Below are positions 46,633-54,427 of a stretch of DNA of 57,806 bases, piece after piece. The DNA comes from an uncultured Bacteroides sp. (lineage in GTDB: Bacteria > Bacteroidota > Bacteroidia > Bacteroidales > Bacteroidaceae). Both the position numbers and the translations under genes were made by a program. Within the stretch, counting starts at the first letter, position 1, and every line of letters begins with the position of its first letter. The DNA is taken from positions 1 to 57,806 of the forward strand of contig NZ_CANRPM010000014.1 in NCBI RefSeq assembly GCF_947632445.1, given 5' to 3'. A model generated the notes under the pieces. The model was given only the letters and a program-made list of their open reading frames with translations. It had not been told where the DNA came from and ran no database searches.

Positions 46633-47112
46633 ATGATTAATAAAATTTGTTCAATACTATTGTTCCTTACTATGTTATGTTGTTTTACATCTATGCAAGG
46701 TAAGGATAAAGACAATAAATCATTGTCTTACGAAATAAAGTGTGCCGGGACAGGACAACAAGGCTTTTATCTTGTTGAAGTGACGGCCTATGCGCAAAAA
46801 AAGAATCAAATCAATATAGATTTGGTGAAGAAATGTGCTGTGCATGGAGTTATTTTTAGCGGTTTTTCTGGTGAACAGGGTTGTAAATCGCAAAAGGCCA
46901 TGTTGAATGCAACTCAAGAGCAACAGCATGTAGATTTCTTTAACGCGTTTTTCGAAAATGACTATCTTCATTTTGCAAGTGCAGTTGACCCAACCTTATC
47001 AATAATGAAAGTTGAGAAAAGGTATGCTGTCACGGCAACGATTCAAGTTGCAAAAGATAATCTTAGAGAAACGCTTGAAAAGGCAGGAATTTTGAGAAAA
47101 TTAGGCTTCTAA
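46633..47112 (+). CDS. Exported small protein, paralogue of the following lipoprotein (operon gene 1)
   Basis: A 159-aa protein with an N-terminal signal (ICSILLFLTMLCCFTSMQG). The mature part shares with the next gene the pattern YE-[IT]-[KR]-C, KK-x-AV-x-x-VIF-x-G, a later Cys, and F-x-AFF. This resembles LPP20/FlgT-N-like small periplasmic domains, but the family is not certain. It is the first gene after the invertible segment, so its expression should follow the orientation of that segment. AT-rich. Confidence 0.75.
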   Translation: MINKICSILLFLTMLCCFTSMQGKDKDNKSLSYEIKCAGTGQQGFYLVEVTAYAQKKNQINIDLVKKCAVHGVIFSGFSGEQGCKSQKAMLNATQEQQHVDFFNAFFENDYLHFASAVDPTLSIMKVEKRYAVTATIQVAKDNLRETLEKAGILRKLGF

Positions 47113-47121
47113 TCAATAACC

Positions 47122-47592
47122 ATGAGACACTTTCTTTTAATATCTACATTAATATTTTTGTTGGCTTCTTGCATGACGACAAAGCCAACAGCGTATATGA
47201 CTTATGAGACGCGATGCCTCGGCATTGAACTTGATGGTTCACAGACCTTATTGGCTTGGGGTGAAGGACGTAACAAGGCTGATGCGGAAGAGCAAGCTAA
47301 AAAGAATGCTGTGCGAGATGTGATTTTCAAAGGGATCAATTCCGGGAATTCAGATTGTACAAAACCACCATTGGTCAACACGCCCAATGCACAGCAAAAA
47401 TATGAAGAGTATTTCGATGCTTTTTTTGTAGATGGAGGAGAATACAAGAAATACATATCAATGGATGATCACAAGCGACGGAGTGAAGATAAAGAACACT
47501 ATCAATACGGGGAAAAAAGAAGTGTCATAGTACGTGTGCTTCGGTCTGAATTGAAAAAGCGTCTGCAAGACGATGGAATCCTATATAAATAA
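47122..47592 (+). CDS. Lipoprotein paralogous to gene 1 (operon gene 2)
   Basis: A 156-aa protein with a textbook lipobox (LIFLLASC), so it is anchored to a membrane, probably the outer one. The mature region has LLAWGEGRNKADAEEQAKKNAVRDVIF, a pattern like the LPP20/FlgT N-terminal fold seen in envelope lipoproteins, and FDAFFVDGGEY. It starts 9 nt after gene 1 and 8 nt before gene 3. Duplication of gene 1 or 2 within the operon explains the similarity. Confidence 0.8.
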   Translation: MRHFLLISTLIFLLASCMTTKPTAYMTYETRCLGIELDGSQTLLAWGEGRNKADAEEQAKKNAVRDVIFKGINSGNSDCTKPPLVNTPNAQQKYEEYFDAFFVDGGEYKKYISMDDHKRRSEDKEHYQYGEKRSVIVRVLRSELKKRLQDDGILYK

Positions 47593-47600
47593 GAGATATT

Positions 47601-48551
47601 ATGAAGAAAATACTGACATTTGCTTTGTGCATATATTTTTCAACCAACGTGCTTGTCGCCCAAAGGGCAACAAAGCCTCGCATTATGGTTCGTCCTGCTG
47701 AAACTTGGTGTACAGAAAACGGATATATGTCTGTCATTGAAAACCAAGATACCAAGGAATTAATGCCAGATTATGAGGTTGCGCTTCAAACAAATGGTGA
47801 TTTAACTCTTGTTATTTCCAAAATTGAATCCTTGATGAATGATCGAGATTTTAGAATTTCTAATTTTCTGCAAGCCATTCGCGGGGTTAAGGCTCAATCT
47901 GCTCGTAATAGTGGAATTACATCCAAATCAACGGGAAATAACATTGCTATTTCATTCATGGATGAGATAAATAATGCTGCTAAAGCAGACATATATTTTG
48001 ACGTGTATTGGAAAGTTACAAAAAATGGGCCAAAAAGCATAGTGTCATACACGCTTAGTGCCTATGATACATATACTTATAATTCTATCGCATCAATATC
48101 AGGAACTGGTGCTCCATCATTTTCCGCAGAAATTCCGATTCTTGTTGAAGAAGCTGTAACGAGCAATATGGATGCGTTCTTGGAACAGCTTCAGGGTTAT
48201 TTTGATGACTGCATTGAAAATGGACGTGCCATATCTCTTGAAATTAATACTTTCGATGATGGTACAGGCATTGATATGGAGAGTGAATATAATGGAAAAG
48301 AATTAAGAGAAATTATCGAGGATTGGGTTTCCGATAATTCTATCAATCGTTCCTATAACCTTGTGGATGATACTGAAACCACAATGCTTTTCCAAGATGT
48401 CAGAATTCCACTGTATGATGAACGCGAACGTCCAATGAACGCTGGATCCTATGCACGAGGATTGAGGAAACATTTGGAATCCTTTCAAATACCAATTAAG
48501 CAAGGGAGTAGTACATTGGGGCGATGCCAGTTAATTATAGGGAAAAAATAA
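47601..48551 (+). CDS. Exported DUF6175-like protein (operon gene 3)
   Basis: A 316-aa protein with a signal peptide ending NVLVAQ. It shows KPRIMVRPAETWCTENGYM, LTLVISKIESLMNDRDFRI, and ADIYFDVYWKVTKNGPKSIVSYTLSAYD with SGTGAPSFSAEIPILVEEAV, the sequence order I recall for DUF6175, a Bacteroidetes family without known function. The beta-rich middle resembles TolB-N/CsgG-type accessory folds, an inference from pattern only. Tight spacing on both sides puts it in the operon. Confidence 0.8.
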   Translation: MKKILTFALCIYFSTNVLVAQRATKPRIMVRPAETWCTENGYMSVIENQDTKELMPDYEVALQTNGDLTLVISKIESLMNDRDFRISNFLQAIRGVKAQSARNSGITSKSTGNNIAISFMDEINNAAKADIYFDVYWKVTKNGPKSIVSYTLSAYDTYTYNSIASISGTGAPSFSAEIPILVEEAVTSNMDAFLEQLQGYFDDCIENGRAISLEINTFDDGTGIDMESEYNGKELREIIEDWVSDNSINRSYNLVDDTETTMLFQDVRIPLYDERERPMNAGSYARGLRKHLESFQIPIKQGSSTLGRCQLIIGKK

Positions 48552-48560
48552 GATAGAAAA

Positions 48561-49487
48561 ATGAAAAAAAATATTCTTACATTACTAATAACACTCATCT
48601 CCTTGATAGGAAATGCTCAAACCGATTGCGATATTGCACTATGTGTATATTTCGGAGATAAAAGTTCTGAAATGACGGAACAGAATAAAGCATACCTGAA
48701 GAATGTAATCAACAATGCTATTTCACAAGGTAATGGATTGTCTAATTTAGAAGATTCACAGTTTGGAGTTGTTGTTAATACTGATGTTATGAACGAACAT
48801 ATTATTGCCGGAGCACCGACAAAGACTGTATTGAATCTCAGTATTACATTTTTTATTGGAGATGTGTATAATGGAAAACTATTCTCTTCATTTACTGTTG
48901 ATCTAAATGGGGTAGGTAACTCAAGAGGCAAAGCATATAACAATGCCATTCGAAAATTAAAGCCTCAAAATCAATCATTAAGTGAATTTGCGGCAAAGGC
49001 GAAAGATGAAATAGTGACATATTATAATAAAAATTATAAGTCTATAATTAAAAACGCAGAATCACAGGCTGTCATGCGTAACTACGAAGAGGTTATATAC
49101 AAGCTTATGTGTATTCCTGTATGTTGTACTGGCTATGACGAGGCCATGTCAAAAGTTTGTGTAATCTACAAGCAGTTCATTGATCAACAGTGTCACGAGA
49201 ACATTGCTCAGGCGCAAGCCGCATGGATGTCTGGGTACACGAAGGAAAATGCAGCGGTTGCAAGCATATTCTTATCAGAAATTTATCCTGACGCTGCTTG
49301 TTATGAGGAAGCAATGGAACTTGTGGCGGAAATTAAGCGTCACATGGGTGAAGAATGGAAGTTTGAAATGAAACGATGGAATGATTTGATGAGTGTTGAG
49401 GCTCAACAATTAAAGTTTGCTCGCGAAATAGCTTTGGCATTTGCACAAAACCAACCACAGCAAGTAGTGCATACTTTTTTAAGATGA
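48561..49487 (+). CDS. Exported protein of unknown function (operon gene 4)
   Basis: A 308-aa protein with a signal peptide (ILTLLITLISLIGNAQ). The N-terminal half is alpha/beta (QFGVVVNTDVM, LNLSITFFIGDVYNGKLFSSFTVDL, GVGNSRGKAYNNAI). The C-terminal half is helical with several Cys (LMCIPVCCTGYDEAMSKVC) and looks TPR-like (YEEVIYKLMC; AWMSGYTKENAAVASIFLSE). No family is recognised. It ends 4 nt before the caspase gene. Confidence 0.75.
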   Translation: MKKNILTLLITLISLIGNAQTDCDIALCVYFGDKSSEMTEQNKAYLKNVINNAISQGNGLSNLEDSQFGVVVNTDVMNEHIIAGAPTKTVLNLSITFFIGDVYNGKLFSSFTVDLNGVGNSRGKAYNNAIRKLKPQNQSLSEFAAKAKDEIVTYYNKNYKSIIKNAESQAVMRNYEEVIYKLMCIPVCCTGYDEAMSKVCVIYKQFIDQQCHENIAQAQAAWMSGYTKENAAVASIFLSEIYPDAACYEEAMELVAEIKRHMGEEWKFEMKRWNDLMSVEAQQLKFAREIALAFAQNQPQQVVHTFLR

Positions 49488-49491
49488 AAAA

Positions 49492-50307
49492 ATGACACGC
49501 TTATTATTATTTTCAGCTATGTTATTTTGTACTTTGCTTTGCAAAGCACAGAAAATGTATGTATTAACTGTGGGGATAACTGATTATAAGGAAATTAATG
49601 ACTTAAGACTATGTGAAAATGACGCTTCTGATTTTGGTGCTTTGATGCAAACAGCTAATGCTGATGTGAATCTTATAAAAGGATCAGAAGCCACCCATGA
49701 GAATATCATATCAGCTTTGCGGTTGATGTTTGCAAAAGCAAAATCAGATGACACTGTCATTTTCTTTTTTAGTGGGCACGGATATGAAGGAGGATTTTGT
49801 TGCTGGGACATGGCTACCAACTCACCATCTCTAAGTTCCTCTACGATTGGAGGCAAAACCATTAATAAGCAAAAACTGAATTTGGTAAATAGGTATTACG
49901 GAGGATTAAGTTATGCAGAATTACAAGTGCTATTCAGGAATTGCAGAGCGGGGAAAAAGATGGTAATAGCCGATGCTTGCTTTAGTGGTGGATTACGAAA
50001 AGGGAATCACATCAATGCATCAGTACAATCGGCAAGGAAGGGAGATTTAATATTCTTTTTGTCATCTCGTACAGATGAAACATCATTAGAGATTCCCGAT
50101 GGTGTGAATGGGTTGTTTACAAGTTTTCTACTGAACGGACTCATAGGTGATGCAGACAGTAACTCCGACAATGTAGTATCGTTAGGAGAATTATTTAATT
50201 ATGTACATAGTGGTGTATCAGAATACGCATCGAAGATTCTCCATTCGCAACACCCTGTAATATGGGGACGATTCAACGAAGATATGCCAGTTCTAAGAAT
50301 AAAATAA
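49492..50307 (+). CDS. Exported caspase-like (C14) cysteine protease (operon gene 5)
   Basis: A 271-aa protein with a signal peptide ending LLCKAQ, so the protease is exported. The caspase fold starts YVLTVGITDYKEINDLRLCENDASDFGAL, shown here only as the family start. The catalytic His is His96 in FFFSGHGYEGG and the nucleophile is Cys163 in MVIADACFSGGL. LSSRTDETSLE and the C-terminal GLFTSFLLNGLIG complete the domain. Bacterial caspase homologues cleave after basic or acidic residues and often act in stress or immunity; an exported one with envelope partners is unusual. Confidence 0.9.
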   Translation: MTRLLLFSAMLFCTLLCKAQKMYVLTVGITDYKEINDLRLCENDASDFGALMQTANADVNLIKGSEATHENIISALRLMFAKAKSDDTVIFFFSGHGYEGGFCCWDMATNSPSLSSSTIGGKTINKQKLNLVNRYYGGLSYAELQVLFRNCRAGKKMVIADACFSGGLRKGNHINASVQSARKGDLIFFLSSRTDETSLEIPDGVNGLFTSFLLNGLIGDADSNSDNVVSLGELFNYVHSGVSEYASKILHSQHPVIWGRFNEDMPVLRIK

Positions 50308-50321
50308 TAAAATATAACACA

Positions 50322-52163
50322 ATGGGAAAAAGAATTATTAGCTGTTTTTCTATGGCCATATTGTTTTGCATGGCATCTTTAGCACAAGATCTTGTGCCAA
50401 TGCATAATGCTAATGGGCAATTTGGTTATGGGATCAAGGGCAGCAAGAAATTTGTTGTTAAACCTCAATGGGATGATGCAAAGCCTTTCAACGAACATGG
50501 CATCGCTGTTGTAAGGAAAGGTAAATCATTTGGTCTTATAGACAAATCAGGCAAGGCGATAGGTAAATCAATGGGGTATTCTTTGATTACGTCCTTCGAT
50601 GGTACAGATTTTCTTTTGGTTGCAGAAGGTGGTAATAGAGTTGATGATGCAAGTAAAATCAAGACTCGTCAGTCTCTTTGTCCTTATGGATTCAAAGGCT
50701 CCCTTAGTTACCCAATAAATGGTGCAAAATGGGGTTTGGTGAGACCAGACGGTAAATTCCAGATAGAGCCTAAGTATCAGGAAATAAGCAATTTGATGGA
50801 AAATAACTTTCTGATTGTTCAACTTAAGGGACTTCTCAGCATAATTGATATCAATGGGAATGTGTTTTTTGACGCATTGTATGATGCGATGACACCGATC
50901 AATAATCAGGGAGTAGCCGCTATACGCAATAAGAAGACACAAAAATGGTCTTTAATTTCAAAGGATGGAAAAGTTGTAATTGGGGAAGATTGCAATGTCT
51001 CGTCATTTTATCAGTTTAGAAATAATTATTTGGGCACGCTTAATAACGTTTCCGCAGACTCTCTTTTACGAAACCATGAATTATGGTTTGAAAATGATCG
51101 TCTGATGCCCGTAATGAAATTCAGCTCATCATGGGTCAATAGTACACATCCTTATATTGCAGCCCTCAAGACAACCATACAAAAAAAGAATACAATCAAG
51201 GAAATTGGTGTATTTGATATAGATGGTAAAGAGGTTATACCTTTTACAGCCGGATTGTCTTATACATTTGTACCTTCTGAAGGAATCGCTGTTGCATACC
51301 GCGATAATCAGTGTGGATTTTATAATATAAACTCTAAAACATTCACCCCTGTAGATAACCGTACATACCTTCCATTCAGGGACGGGTTGTCATTGTCGTA
51401 CTCAACAAATAATGATGATTTCTATCTTGTTGACATGAACGGTAATCGTAAATCGGAAAGATATGACGCGGTTTCTTTGGCTAAAAATAGATATATTGTC
51501 AAGAAAGGAGCGAACTTTGGTCTTATATCGCTAACTGGCGATGAAATAATACCTGTTGAATGTATGGAAATCCGTGATGCAAATGATGGTATCTTTGCAG
51601 TAAGAGATAATACAGGAGCATTTGGTTATTTAGACCAAAATGGCAATATTGTTATACCCTTTGAATATGCAGATGGCAGCAATTTTGTAAATGGGTACGC
51701 AATCACAAGTAAAAAGATTCCCGGATCAATAAAAAGAATGTCTGGAATTATTAATCTTAAGAATGAAATTATTGTTCCTCAGGAATATGAAAAGGTCGTT
51801 GCAGGAATTGACCAAAATGGCAATCTCTGTGTATGGGTAAAAAAAGATGGTGTATTCAATCTTTACAATATGTCAAATGCTTGTCTTACTCCAACAGGGT
51901 ATGTTGATATGGATATGACGGCATTTGGGACAATTACCAAGAATAAACATGGCAATTATGGGTTAATCGTTGGTAGTGAGGAAATTATTCCGTGTTCTCT
52001 TGGAGAAGAAGAAGCTATCGGGAATCTATATTCTTATATGATAGCAAACAATATACACTCTGTTTCTTCATCTGAAGCAAGGAGTATAGCGATTCGTTTG
52101 AATCCGAATAGAAATAAATTCAAGTTAAACGAGAAAATCAGTGAGAATTACTGGGATTTCTAA
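50322..52163 (+). CDS. Exported WG-repeat-like protein (operon gene 6)
   Basis: About 613 aa from MGKRIISCF (50322); the longer frame overlaps the caspase gene. A signal peptide ends MASLAQ. The rest is made of WG-type repeats: QFGYGIKGSKKFVVKPQWDDAKPF, SFGLIDKSGKAIG, KWGLVRPDGKFQIEPKYQEI, KWSLISKDGKVVIG, FGLISLTGDEIIPVE, FGYLDQNGNIVIPFEYAD. Such repeats form beta folds that bind ligands or partners. It would be a large periplasmic or surface scaffold; the enzymatic role is none seen. Start is 14 nt after the caspase gene. Confidence 0.85.
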   Translation: MGKRIISCFSMAILFCMASLAQDLVPMHNANGQFGYGIKGSKKFVVKPQWDDAKPFNEHGIAVVRKGKSFGLIDKSGKAIGKSMGYSLITSFDGTDFLLVAEGGNRVDDASKIKTRQSLCPYGFKGSLSYPINGAKWGLVRPDGKFQIEPKYQEISNLMENNFLIVQLKGLLSIIDINGNVFFDALYDAMTPINNQGVAAIRNKKTQKWSLISKDGKVVIGEDCNVSSFYQFRNNYLGTLNNVSADSLLRNHELWFENDRLMPVMKFSSSWVNSTHPYIAALKTTIQKKNTIKEIGVFDIDGKEVIPFTAGLSYTFVPSEGIAVAYRDNQCGFYNINSKTFTPVDNRTYLPFRDGLSLSYSTNNDDFYLVDMNGNRKSERYDAVSLAKNRYIVKKGANFGLISLTGDEIIPVECMEIRDANDGIFAVRDNTGAFGYLDQNGNIVIPFEYADGSNFVNGYAITSKKIPGSIKRMSGIINLKNEIIVPQEYEKVVAGIDQNGNLCVWVKKDGVFNLYNMSNACLTPTGYVDMDMTAFGTITKNKHGNYGLIVGSEEIIPCSLGEEEAIGNLYSYMIANNIHSVSSSEARSIAIRLNPNRNKFKLNEKISENYWDF

Positions 52164-52176
52164 ATAGACAGTACCG

Positions 52177-53406
52177 ATGAAAAGAATATCAATAATAGTA
52201 ATCATGCTTGTGCTGATTTCATCAATTACAGCACAAGGTCAGAATAAACAGGAACTTGAAGATAATTCGTATAGAAGAAGTTCTCTTTATTCGCTACTCA
52301 TATCACACACTGACAAAAAGTACAACACTCAAATTGAAAACTGCTTCTTGCAAATTCCGATTCCAGATGCATATAATGATCATGATTTGAGTGTCAAGAT
52401 TGTTAATTTTGAAGGTGATGTCGAACAAGAAAAAGTCGGCAAGAAGGAAACGCCAAAAGGCCCGGAGCAAATCAATACTTTCCTTGAAGAGAACCAAATC
52501 GCAAGTCGCCTTGTCGGTAAATGGTTTATGCGGGATTACAACACTGGCGAATGTACGATGGACTTGATTGGTTCACGGGGAATCTACGCGGCAAGCGAGA
52601 TTGACAAAGCAAAGGCAGCGGCTAATCTGAAAGGAGATGCCATGCTTGCTGATGCCGGAGAAAATCTGATTCAAAACACTTTCGTGCTTATAAATGACAT
52701 AACCTATATAGATAAAGGATCTCGTTCAAAAAATGTAGGTATGGCTCTCAAAATACTTGGTTCTATCGCTGCCGCTACTACTGGAAATGATGCCATTGAG
52801 GATTTAGGCAATTTGACTGGAAGTATGGTTGAAACTTATAAGGGGTTTTCTGTGAAAGTGAACACATCATTATATCAATTAGTGTGGGATGATGAAGCAG
52901 CCGCTATAACATATGATAATTGGGGCAATCGTGACGCATTCGAAAATAATCGTGGCAATTATAAACTCAAATTTGTAGGTACTCAGTTGAGTAATGGTGG
53001 AACGACATCATTTTTAGGCATACGAGAAGACCAGCCTGAAATAATGATTCGGAAAGCCTGTCAGCGTGCTCTTGATGAGAATATTGCCAATCTTCAACAA
53101 AATTTTCAAGCATTCCAAATTAAGACTCCACTTGAAAGTGTGGATCCTCTTGAAGCGCGCGTAGGGAAGAAAGAAGGTATCACTGAAGATTCACGTTTTG
53201 AAGTGCTGGAGCCGCAAAAAGATGGAAACGGAAGGATTACCTACAAGAAAATTGGTGAAATCAAGCCGGTACAGAACCTTATATGGGACAATAGGTTTAT
53301 GGCGGAAGAGGAAATGGCAGAAGGTGCAACCCTCGGTTGCACAACTTTTAAGAAAGTCAGTGGTGGAGATTTCCTCCCCGGACACCTGATTCGTCAGATT
53401 AAATAA
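52177..53406 (+). CDS. Exported protein of unknown function (operon gene 7)
   Basis: A 409-aa protein with a signal peptide (ISIIVIMLVLISSITAQ). It shows VGKWFMRDYNTGECTMDLIGSRGIYAAS, FVLINDITYIDKGSRSKNVG, VKVNTSLYQLVWDDEAA and a C-terminal KIGEIKPVQNLIWDNRF. It looks beta-rich and soluble, without catalytic motifs that I recognise. A hydrophobic helical stretch (MALKILGSIAAATTG) could be membrane-active or simply buried. It lies 13 nt after the WG-repeat gene. Confidence 0.75.
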   Translation: MKRISIIVIMLVLISSITAQGQNKQELEDNSYRRSSLYSLLISHTDKKYNTQIENCFLQIPIPDAYNDHDLSVKIVNFEGDVEQEKVGKKETPKGPEQINTFLEENQIASRLVGKWFMRDYNTGECTMDLIGSRGIYAASEIDKAKAAANLKGDAMLADAGENLIQNTFVLINDITYIDKGSRSKNVGMALKILGSIAAATTGNDAIEDLGNLTGSMVETYKGFSVKVNTSLYQLVWDDEAAAITYDNWGNRDAFENNRGNYKLKFVGTQLSNGGTTSFLGIREDQPEIMIRKACQRALDENIANLQQNFQAFQIKTPLESVDPLEARVGKKEGITEDSRFEVLEPQKDGNGRITYKKIGEIKPVQNLIWDNRFMAEEEMAEGATLGCTTFKKVSGGDFLPGHLIRQIK

Positions 53407-53450
53407 ATGCAATAAACCAATTAATATTAACTAAATTAAATTCAACAACA

Positions 53451-54029
53451 ATGAAAAAAAATTTTCTGATGGCAATCATGGCAGTAATGACTATAACAGT
53501 CTCTGCTCAAGTGGAACAAGGTTTTCGTATGGGTCTCCGCGTCAATGGTGGGTTAAGTAACGTTACTGGAGAAGGTGACAAAATGACTTTCGGCTATGGA
53601 CTTGGTTGGGTTGCAGAGTATAACTTCAATTCCAACCTTTTCCTTCAGTCAGGAATTGGATTGGAAAACATCGCTCATAAACAAGAGAGGATTGATGGTA
53701 CTATCAACGCCTACTACGCACAACTTCCTATCCACATCGGGTATCGTTTCGGACTTGGCGACATGTCGTCACTTTTCGTTCAAGCAGGTCCAACCGTAGG
53801 TTATGGTCTCTTCGGTTCAAAAGTTGAATGGTATAATAATGGGGGAGGATATGTGGGAGAATCTAATTATTTCGATGAAGCAGAAAGGTTTGACCTTGGT
53901 GTCGGTGGGCGTGTCGGGTTAGAATTCAGCAATTTTCAAATTAGTGCTGGAGTCAACTATGGTGTTCTTGAGGTTAATGACGGCTATCACAATCTCAGTA
54001 TTAATCTCGGATTTGCTTATATGTTCTAA
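53451..54029 (+). CDS. Small outer-membrane beta-barrel protein (operon gene 8)
   Basis: A 192-aa protein with a signal peptide ending ITVSAQ. The mature part has alternating amphipathic strands (GFRMGLRVNGGLSNV, FGYGLGWVAEYNFNSNLFLQSGIGLE in part, LGVGGRVGLEFSNFQISAGVNYG) and ends in the aromatic C-terminus NLGFAYMF, as required for insertion by BAM. It fits the OmpX/OMP_b-brl type with about eight strands. As the last gene it could anchor or display the other exported products at the outer membrane. Confidence 0.85.
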   Translation: MKKNFLMAIMAVMTITVSAQVEQGFRMGLRVNGGLSNVTGEGDKMTFGYGLGWVAEYNFNSNLFLQSGIGLENIAHKQERIDGTINAYYAQLPIHIGYRFGLGDMSSLFVQAGPTVGYGLFGSKVEWYNNGGGYVGESNYFDEAERFDLGVGGRVGLEFSNFQISAGVNYGVLEVNDGYHNLSINLGFAYMF

Positions 54030-54081
54030 GACTTTAAAATTATCGTAAAAAAATCACTTAAAATAGACGATTTTATAAATT

Positions 54082-54120
54082 GCGGGCAGTTCTATGTTGA
54101 ATAGTTCTGTCCGCTTTCGT
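54082..54120 (+). terminator. Hairpin after the exported-protein operon
   Basis: GCGGGCAG (54082-54089) pairs with CTGTCCGC (54107-54114), then CTAT/ATAG inside, followed by TTT. It lies 53 bp after the last stop codon. Confidence 0.5.
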
Positions 54121-54339
54121 ATATTGATATCCGCCACTCAATTATCCAAAGACATTACTGTACACCTTAAAAACGGCGTGAGCTTCCTATAATAAAAGAT
54201 GCGCAGGATATTTCACGTTATCCATGCCGAAATGCCGAATGAAGAAGTTGAGTTTGATGAGACTTTCGTATTTGTGGTTTTATTAACTTTTTATAAATAA
54301 GTAAATGTTTATAATTAGTTTATATTATTCGGTTCATCT

Positions 54340-54405
54340 GTCATGCTGAACAGCGTGAATCATCTCTGTTATGAGAAAGAGATCCTTCACTTCGCTCAGG
54401 ATGAC
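54340..54405. repeat. REP-like imperfect palindrome
   Basis: GTCATGCTGAACAGCGTGAA (54340 on) pairs imperfectly with TTCACTTCGCTCAGGATGAC (54386-54405), with ATCTCT/AGAGAT inside. Such TGTCATGCTGA/CTTCACTTCG palindromes are common dispersed repeats in Bacteroides intergenic DNA. The interval 54121-54339 before it holds nothing recognisable. Confidence 0.65.
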
Positions 54406-54427
54406 ATTACATAATGATTATGCCTTT

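Noticed and set aside
54340..54405. Terminator for the caspase operon
   Set aside because: It lies over 300 bp after the last gene and matches a dispersed REP-like palindrome; the hairpin at 54082-54114 is better placed.
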